Part shown: positions 58,517 to 64,000 of the stretch, piece after piece
Layout of the letters: every line of letters starts with the position of its first letter
Position numbering within the stretch: position 1 is the stretch's first letter
DNA from: Bog-473 sp049513455
GTDB taxonomy: Bacteria; Actinomycetota; Acidimicrobiia; Acidimicrobiales; RAAP-2
Direction of reading: 5' to 3'
Length of the DNA stretch: 64,000 bases
Assembly: GCA_049513455.1 (NCBI GenBank)
Contig: JBEKWB010000005.1
Coordinates: 1 to 64,000, forward strand
Program-made: the position numbers and the translations under genes
The notes under the pieces: generated by a model
Database searches by the model: none
What the model saw: the letters and a program-made list of their open reading frames with translations, nothing else
Told to the model about the DNA's origin: nothing

Positions 58517-59428
58517 ATGTCCGACGCGACTGCGAAGCCGTTCGGGCGCCTGCTGACGGCCATGGTCACGCCCATGGCGGAGGACGGATCGGTCGACTTC
58601 GACGCCGCCGCTTCGCTCGCCGTACATCTGGTCGCCCACGGCCATGACGGCCTCGTGCTCAACGGGACGACCGGGGAGGCGCCCACAACCCATGCCGAAG
58701 AGAAGGCCGAGCTCATCCGCACGGTCGTCGACGCCGTCGGGGGCCGGGCTTTCGTGGTTGCCGGGGCAGGGTCGAACGATACGCAGCACGCGGTCCGTAT
58801 GGCCGAGCAGGCGGCTCAGGCCGGGGCGCATGGGCTCCTCGTCGTCACGCCGTATTACTCCCGGCCTTCCCAGGAAGGCATCTTCCGGCACACCGTCGCC
58901 GTGGCCGATGCCACCGACCTGCCGGTGATGCTGTACGACGTCCCTGGCCGGACCGTCGTCCGCTATTCCCCCGAGACGCTCCAGCGGCTCGCCGCACACC
59001 CGCGTGTGGTGGCCGTGAAGGACGCCACCGGCGACGTCCAGGGAGCGCTCCGCGTCATCGCGGCGACCGGCCTGGCCTACTACAGCGGCGACGACGGCCT
59101 CCTGCTGCCCTTCCTGGCGGCTGGCGCGGTCGGCCTGGTCAGCATGGCAGGGCACCTCATTGGAGAACAGCTCGCCCAGGTGATCCGGGAGTTCGAACGT
59201 GGTGACACGGTTGCAGCCAGGGCGACATTCGTGTCCATACTGCCCGTCATCGATCTGATCTGTGGCTCGGGCAATGGCGCCTTACGCGCCAAGCTCACCC
59301 TCTCGCTACTGGGTCTGATCCCGACTGCCACGATGCGACTGCCTCAGGCCGCGGCGGACGACGACGAAGTCAGAGAGGTCCGGGAAGGGCTGGTGGCGGC
59401 CGGCCTCCTCCATCAGGCTGAAGTCTGA
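58517..59428 (+). CDS. dapA: 4-hydroxy-tetrahydrodipicolinate synthase
   Basis: A 303-residue class I aldolase of the DapA family. It condenses pyruvate with aspartate semialdehyde in lysine/diaminopimelate synthesis. The substrate-binding motif GTTGEAPT is at about residue 51-58, the catalytic Tyr in VMLYDVPGRT (about 137-146) and the Schiff-base Lys in VVAVKDATGD (about 165-174). Length and motifs match bona fide DapA. The ATG has a weak ribosome site. No other lysine-pathway gene is seen next to it, so a related aldolase role cannot be wholly excluded. Confidence 0.86.
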   Translation: MSDATAKPFGRLLTAMVTPMAEDGSVDFDAAASLAVHLVAHGHDGLVLNGTTGEAPTTHAEEKAELIRTVVDAVGGRAFVVAGAGSNDTQHAVRMAEQAAQAGAHGLLVVTPYYSRPSQEGIFRHTVAVADATDLPVMLYDVPGRTVVRYSPETLQRLAAHPRVVAVKDATGDVQGALRVIAATGLAYYSGDDGLLLPFLAAGAVGLVSMAGHLIGEQLAQVIREFERGDTVAARATFVSILPVIDLICGSGNGALRAKLTLSLLGLIPTATMRLPQAAADDDEVREVREGLVAAGLLHQAEV

Positions 59429-59476
59429 TCTCTCCTGGATCCTCACACCGCACCGGGAGCACGAAGGCGATCACGC

Positions 59477-60994
59477 ATGGGCGGCACCACCAGCTCAGCT
59501 GATCTCCAAACTCGGCAATGGCGCACACGCGCCGCACTGCCGGTCCTGGTGGCCGTCTCCGGTCTCGTCGCCGTCGTCACCAGCCTGGGCGCCCCGCTCA
59601 TCCCGTCGATCGCCCAATCTGACGGCGTCTCGTTGAGCACGGGAGAATGGGTCCTCACGGCCGCGTTGATGTCAGGGGCGCTGGCCACACCCGCCATGGG
59701 ACGTCTGGCGGACGGACCTCGAAAGCGCAAGGTCATCGTGTTGGCCCTCGCCGTCGTCTGCGCGGGGTGCGTACTCTCGGCCGTGTCGACCGGTTTCGCC
59801 ATGCTGGTGGTGGGACGCGGGCTCCAGGGGGTTGGCCTGGGCCTGTTGCCGGTGACCATGGCGATCGCTCGTAGCGAGTTCTCACCCGAGAAGACGGCAC
59901 GCGCCGTGGCGACCCTCTCCGTCAGTGCTGCCGTCGGGGCAGGGCTCGGGTACCCGATCACCTCCCTGATCGCCCAGTTCTATGACTACCGTGCTGCCTT
60001 CTGGTTCGGCGCGATCACGGTTGCCGCAGCCCTGGTTCTGGTCATCGTTGTGCTCCCGTGGCAATCCGACGGGCACTCCCGACAATTCGATTACCTCGGT
60101 ATGACCACCCTCGGCACCGCAGTGATCGGTGTGTCTGTCGTTCTCAGCGAAGGAGGCGACTGGCGCTGGACGTCCGTCCGGTCCCTCGGTCTGATCGCTT
60201 TCTCTTTGGTCATGGGAGGCGTGTGGGTCGCGCACGAGCTCAGGATCACCGACCCCCTCATCGATGTCAGGCAGGTGCGGAACCGGTCGGTGCTCACCGC
60301 CGACACGTCAGCGTTCCTCATCGCCGTCGCCATGTACCTCTTCCTCCCCATCGTCATCGAGTTCGTACAGATTCCGGTCGCCAGCGGCTACGGCTTCGGC
60401 GCCTCCATCCTGGTGTCGGGTCTGGTCTTCGTCCCCCTCTCCTTCGGGTCCTTTGCCGCCAGTCGATGTCTGACCGCCTACACCAATCGGTTCGGCGTAC
60501 GGAGCATGATCCCCTTCGGTTCGGTGGTCTTCGCGGCGTCCACCTTGTTCTTCGCTCTGGAACACAGAGCCCTGTGGGAAGCTTTTGTCGCCGCGGGAAT
60601 AGCCGGAATCGGGATCGGCTTCACCTTTGCCGCCATGCCGGGTTTCATCATCCAGGCGGTTCCCGCCTCCGAGACCGGCAGCGCCATGGGCCTCTACCAG
60701 GTCCTCCGCAGCATCGGCCTCTCACTCGGAAGTGCGCTCGCCTCGGCGGTGCTGATTTCCTACACCCAGTCCGGCAAGACCTACCCCACCTATGAAGGCT
60801 TCCGCGTCACTCTCGTCATCGCCACCGCCCTGTGCGGCGCGACGGCGGTGCTCAGCTTCGTGCTACCGGGGAGTTCGGCGGGAACGCCGAGCGTGCCGAA
60901 CCGGGAACTGAAGGAACTGATGAAGGAAGAGGCGGAAGTGGAGGGCGCCGGACTCATGCTGTCCGAAGAACCGAGGCGACGGGCTGGAGAATGA
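59477..60994 (+). CDS. MFS drug exporter (DHA2-like)
   Basis: A 505-residue major facilitator protein with about 14 hydrophobic segments, consistent with the DHA2 (EmrB/QacA) group. The cytoplasmic motif A reads MGRLADGPRKRKVI (about residue 72-85), and the segment SAAVGAGLGYPITSLIAQFY resembles the antiporter motif C. The soluble C-terminal tail is acidic (KELMKEEAEVEGAGLM). It probably exports a drug-like or acidic solute by proton antiport. It follows dapA by 48 bases on the same strand, but a functional link is not evident. Confidence 0.86.
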   Translation: MGGTTSSADLQTRQWRTRAALPVLVAVSGLVAVVTSLGAPLIPSIAQSDGVSLSTGEWVLTAALMSGALATPAMGRLADGPRKRKVIVLALAVVCAGCVLSAVSTGFAMLVVGRGLQGVGLGLLPVTMAIARSEFSPEKTARAVATLSVSAAVGAGLGYPITSLIAQFYDYRAAFWFGAITVAAALVLVIVVLPWQSDGHSRQFDYLGMTTLGTAVIGVSVVLSEGGDWRWTSVRSLGLIAFSLVMGGVWVAHELRITDPLIDVRQVRNRSVLTADTSAFLIAVAMYLFLPIVIEFVQIPVASGYGFGASILVSGLVFVPLSFGSFAASRCLTAYTNRFGVRSMIPFGSVVFAASTLFFALEHRALWEAFVAAGIAGIGIGFTFAAMPGFIIQAVPASETGSAMGLYQVLRSIGLSLGSALASAVLISYTQSGKTYPTYEGFRVTLVIATALCGATAVLSFVLPGSSAGTPSVPNRELKELMKEEAEVEGAGLMLSEEPRRRAGE

Positions 60995-61032
60995 CAACCG
61001 CTCGGCTCGGGACCCGCAGGCTCACACGATGC

Positions 61033-62226
61033 TCACGAGACGAATACGGGAAGCGTCTCCCAGCCGCGGACGGTCGAGGTGGGGGCGATTTTGGCGCGAT
61101 CGAGGTCGACCTCCCAATCCGGGAATCGGGTCAGAACCTCATCGAGGGCTAGCCGGCCTTCCAGGCGGGCCAGCGCCGCCCCGAGGCAAAAATGAATGCC
61201 GAATCCGAAGGTGAGCGGCTGGCCCATCTTCCGGTGGATATCGAAGGTGTCACCGTCGGGGTAGCGGCGATCGTCTCGATTTGCTGATCCGTGAAGGAGC
61301 ATCATGATGCTCCCCTCCGGCACGGTGTGATCGTAGAATTCGACGTCCCGGGCCACGTATCTGGCCACGTGGGGCGCCGGGGGCTCGAAGCGGAGGATCT
61401 CTTCTATGGCGTTCGGAATCAGCGATCGATCCTCAACCAGCTCCCGCCGTTGCCGGGGGTGATCGGCCAGCACTTTCCCGCTCCATCCGATCAGCCGGGT
61501 CGTGGTTTCATTGCCCGCCCCGGCGATGACCGTCAGATACGTGAGGAGTTCCCCTCGGGTCAGATGCCGTAGCGTACCGGTCTCGTCGGTAAATTCCGCG
61601 TTGAGCAGCTCGGTCATGATGTCGTCCGACGGATGCTCGGCCCGCCAGTCGATGTATTCGGCGAACATCTCGCCGTCGACGAAGTTCTCCGAGACCTTCA
61701 TGGGCTCTCCGGGCTTGGTCCGAAGGTTGGAATCCGTGCGGTCGCGTACGGCCTCCTGATCCTCCTCTGGGATGCCGAGCAGCATGCCGATGACGCGCAT
61801 CGGCATCTGCGCCCCCAGGTCGGCGATGAAGTCGAACTCCCCTGCTCCGACCAACGGGTCGAGACTGCGGGCGCAGAACGCACGGATCTGCGGCTCCAGA
61901 GCGGCAACCCGCCTCGGGGTGAACACCCGCGAGAGCAGGCTCCGGTGGACGGTGTGGATCGGAGGGTCCTCAAAGATCAACACACCCGGCGGCATCTCCA
62001 AGTTGGCCCGAATGAGCTCGATGATTCCGCCTCGCCCGGAAATGAAGGTCTGAGGGTCGAGCAGGGCACGCTCGACGTCCGCGAACCGGCTCAGCGCATA
62101 GAAGTCATGGGGCTCGTTGTAATAGAGCGGCGCTTCCTCTCGCAGCCGTCGGAAGACAGGGTACGGATCGGCGTCGATGGCGACGTCATAGGGGTCGTAG
62201 TAGACGTCGCTGGTGGTCTTCATCAT
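61033..62226 (-). CDS. Cytochrome P450
   Basis: A 397-residue bacterial P450. The I-helix oxygen-activation motif is AGAGNETTTRLIG, the ExxR motif is in EEILRFEPP and the haem loop is FGFGIHFCLGAALARLEGR with the Cys ligand. The N-terminus VYYDPYDVAIDADPYPVFRR is typical of soluble class I enzymes that need ferredoxin and a reductase, neither of which is visible here. ATG 62226 starts the conserved part; a second ATG follows immediately. CYP family cannot be assigned by eye. It converges on the MFS gene. Confidence 0.92.
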   Translation of the reverse strand: MMKTTSDVYYDPYDVAIDADPYPVFRRLREEAPLYYNEPHDFYALSRFADVERALLDPQTFISGRGGIIELIRANLEMPPGVLIFEDPPIHTVHRSLLSRVFTPRRVAALEPQIRAFCARSLDPLVGAGEFDFIADLGAQMPMRVIGMLLGIPEEDQEAVRDRTDSNLRTKPGEPMKVSENFVDGEMFAEYIDWRAEHPSDDIMTELLNAEFTDETGTLRHLTRGELLTYLTVIAGAGNETTTRLIGWSGKVLADHPRQRRELVEDRSLIPNAIEEILRFEPPAPHVARYVARDVEFYDHTVPEGSIMMLLHGSANRDDRRYPDGDTFDIHRKMGQPLTFGFGIHFCLGAALARLEGRLALDEVLTRFPDWEVDLDRAKIAPTSTVRGWETLPVFVS

Positions 62227-62322
62227 CGATCGCCCCCTGCTTCGTGGCAGCCACAAGCCCGGGCTGCGCTAATTCATGTCCCAATATGACATGAATATGA
62301 CAGAGATCTCAAGGGGATCCCA

Positions 62323-63975
62323 TCAGGCCAGTTCAGGCTGCATGCCGGGACGGTGCTCGGTCAGAGTCAGCTGGACCCCGTCGCGGCGGATCGGCACCCC
62401 ATTGACCAACACATGGCGAACGCCGACCGGCTCCTCCGCGGTCAGCCGTTCCCCGTTAGCCGGGAAGTCACGCACACGGCGCATCGGGCCTGGTGCAACG
62501 GTCGCAGGGTCGAAGACGCAGACATCGGCCCAATAGCCCTCGCGGAGGTAGCCCCGGCGCACGAGCCCGAAGATGTCGGCCGGCTGGCCGCTGAGCTTGT
62601 GGATGGCGCGCTCGAGCGACAGGGCGCCCCGGTCGCGCACCCAACTCCCGAGGAGGTCGGTGGCGAGGGGCGCGTCACACAACTGGCTGACGTGCGCTCC
62701 GGCGTCGGAGAGGCCGAGGGCCGACTGCTGGTGGGTGAGGAGCTGACCCACGCTGACCGGGTCGTCGTTGGCAATGTAGATCCGGAACCTGGTCGCAAGG
62801 TCCTCGCTCAACGCCACTTCGCACATGACGTCGAGCGGGCTGCAGCCACGCTCTCGCGCCAGTTCGTCCACCCTTCGGCCCTCCAGTTCGGGGAAGCGAT
62901 CGGATTCGGACACTTCGCAGGTCTCCCAGCGCGGTCGCATGGGCACCTGTTCGAGGTCGGCGGCCGCCCGCGCCCGCCAGGCGGAATCGCTGTACGCGGC
63001 CACCCGTGCCGCCGGGTCCTGATCCATGAGGTCACCGAAGACCGAGCTCACGTTGAGACTGAACGGACTGGCCATGGTGAACTGCATGGTGAGCGGCCTC
63101 GGGGTGACTTGGGGCCACACCTGGAGCCCACGGGACACGGCAGCCTCGTGCAAGTCGAGCTGAGGTTGGTGACGTCCGTCCGCCAGGGCGAACAACGGGT
63201 ACGTGAAGGGGCGGCCGATGCGAGGCTGCAGTTCGTACATGTCGGCGTAGGTGCACTGCTCCCCCGCCGTGGCGAGCACGACGCCCTTGCCCGTCCCGCC
63301 GGCGGCCAGGAAGAGGGCCTCGACCTCGTCTCGCGCCGCGAAACGGCTCGGAACAGGCTTTCCATCCATGCCCCGGTGCGTGAACGCGAAGCTCGTCGAA
63401 AACCCGGCTGCCCCGGCGTCCATGGCCTCCACCACGATCCGGCACATGTGATGGATCTCGTCGCTGGTGGCGGCGCGCTCGTAGGCCGCGTCCCCCATCA
63501 CGTAGAGACGAAGTGCGCTGTGGCCCAGGTAGCACATGAAATTCAGCACCGTGCCCCGCCGGTGCACAAGCTCCATGTACTCGGGGTACGTCTGAAAATC
63601 CCACACGATGCCTGCCCTCAGCGAAGCGGCATCCATGTCCTCGACGTTTTCGAGCGTCCGTACGATCACATCGTGATGTTCCGGCCGCGTGGGGGCGATG
63701 GTGAATCCACAGTTGCCCGCAACGACGGTGGTGACCCCATGGTACGAGGATGGCCGCAGGGCAGGGTCCCAGAAGACCTGCGCGTCGTAATGGGTGTGAA
63801 TGTCGATGAACCCCGGCGCGACGACGCAGCCGGAGGCGTCCAACTCGCTCCTCGCGCGCAGGTTCGGCCCGATCTCCTGGATCACCCCCTCGGCAATGAC
63901 GACGTCAGCGACACGACCCGGAGCACCGCTGCCATCGACCACAGTCCCACCGCGGATCGCGAGTTCAGCTGGCAT
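62323..63975 (-). CDS. N-acyl-D-amino-acid deacylase family amidohydrolase
   Basis: A 550-residue amidohydrolase, paralogue of 9644-11365. The N-terminus (LAIRGGTVVDGSGAPGRVAD) is followed by GFIDIHTHYDAQVFWDPALR (about residue 56-75, HxH metal site), VVAGNCGFTIAPT (about 84-96), SDAGAHVSQLCD and the closing VLVNGVPIRRDG. The family hydrolyses N-acyl-D-amino acids or similar cyclic amides. It lies upstream of the P450 gene on the same strand with about 96 bases between, so the two may be co-expressed. The start lies 25 bases from the window edge. Confidence 0.87.
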   Translation of the reverse strand: MPAELAIRGGTVVDGSGAPGRVADVVIAEGVIQEIGPNLRARSELDASGCVVAPGFIDIHTHYDAQVFWDPALRPSSYHGVTTVVAGNCGFTIAPTRPEHHDVIVRTLENVEDMDAASLRAGIVWDFQTYPEYMELVHRRGTVLNFMCYLGHSALRLYVMGDAAYERAATSDEIHHMCRIVVEAMDAGAAGFSTSFAFTHRGMDGKPVPSRFAARDEVEALFLAAGGTGKGVVLATAGEQCTYADMYELQPRIGRPFTYPLFALADGRHQPQLDLHEAAVSRGLQVWPQVTPRPLTMQFTMASPFSLNVSSVFGDLMDQDPAARVAAYSDSAWRARAAADLEQVPMRPRWETCEVSESDRFPELEGRRVDELARERGCSPLDVMCEVALSEDLATRFRIYIANDDPVSVGQLLTHQQSALGLSDAGAHVSQLCDAPLATDLLGSWVRDRGALSLERAIHKLSGQPADIFGLVRRGYLREGYWADVCVFDPATVAPGPMRRVRDFPANGERLTAEEPVGVRHVLVNGVPIRRDGVQLTLTEHRPGMQPELA

Positions 63976-64000
63976 TTCGACCTCCGTTCCCGGCGTGCGT

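Noticed and set aside
1..64000. tRNA, rRNA, CRISPR arrays, insertion sequences or integrases
   Set aside because: I looked for tRNA-like ends, regularly spaced repeats and transposase/recombinase motifs and found none I could support.

Overview
The window is GC-rich, densely coded DNA with many GTG/TTG starts, 4-base start/stop overlaps and actinobacterial gene families: LLM flavin or F420 oxidoreductases, CaiB fusions, paired N-acyl-D-amino-acid deacylases, and a small membrane protein ending in an AYNRYL motif. It reads as a chromosomal segment of a high-GC actinobacterium, plausibly an acidimicrobial or mycobacterial-type lineage; that placement is inference. I saw no tRNA, rRNA, CRISPR array or insertion sequence.

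Region 1 (1-11.4 kb) is a catabolic block: an acyl-CoA dehydrogenase cut by the left edge, a NIPSNAP-like protein, a coupled run of MDR oxidoreductase, SDR, double CaiB CoA-transferase and amidohydrolase, two further SDRs and an N-acyl-D-amino-acid deacylase. Region 2 (11.4-14.5 kb) is partly decayed: an MFS exporter that seems to lack its first membrane segments, two small ORFs, a 5'-truncated DUF2090 gene and a possible dehydrogenase remnant. Region 3 (14.5-23.1 kb) holds two 2-hydroxyacid dehydrogenases, pirin, a secreted protein with an internally duplicated membrane protein, an FMN reductase, and a four-domain rhodanese protein. Region 4 (23.1-28.1 kb) has a GGDEF-EAL protein, a secreted cysteine-rich protein, an M56 peptidase and two BlaI-type repressors, with five copies of the palindrome CCTAC-N6-GTAGG in front of its genes.

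Region 5 (28.2-53.2 kb) is the most striking part: an organosulfur-scavenging island. It has ten LLM flavin monooxygenases of the SsuD, NtaA/DszA and related types, three TauD-type dioxygenases (one with an altered HxG metal motif), a complete family-5 peptide-type ABC transporter, a redoxin, a cupin, an SDR that lacks its catalytic residues, and an Rrf2 regulator. A 37-base AT-rich element recurs seven times, always beside sulfur-type genes, including the rhodanese/FMN-reductase pair at 21.4 kb and a cysteine-dioxygenase-like gene at 55 kb. I propose it as the operator of one sulfur-limitation regulon. The likely logic is import by the ABC system, C-S cleavage by reduced-flavin monooxygenases and TauD enzymes, FMNH2 supply by the reductase, and handling of released sulfur by rhodanese and thiol enzymes.

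Region 6 (53.2-64 kb) returns to general metabolism: an ArsR-AHSA1 pair with clear operators, a class I glutamine amidotransferase, the cysteine-dioxygenase-like protein, an LLM protein, an amidohydrolase, a nitroreductase, DapA, an MFS exporter, a cytochrome P450 and a second N-acyl-D-amino-acid deacylase.
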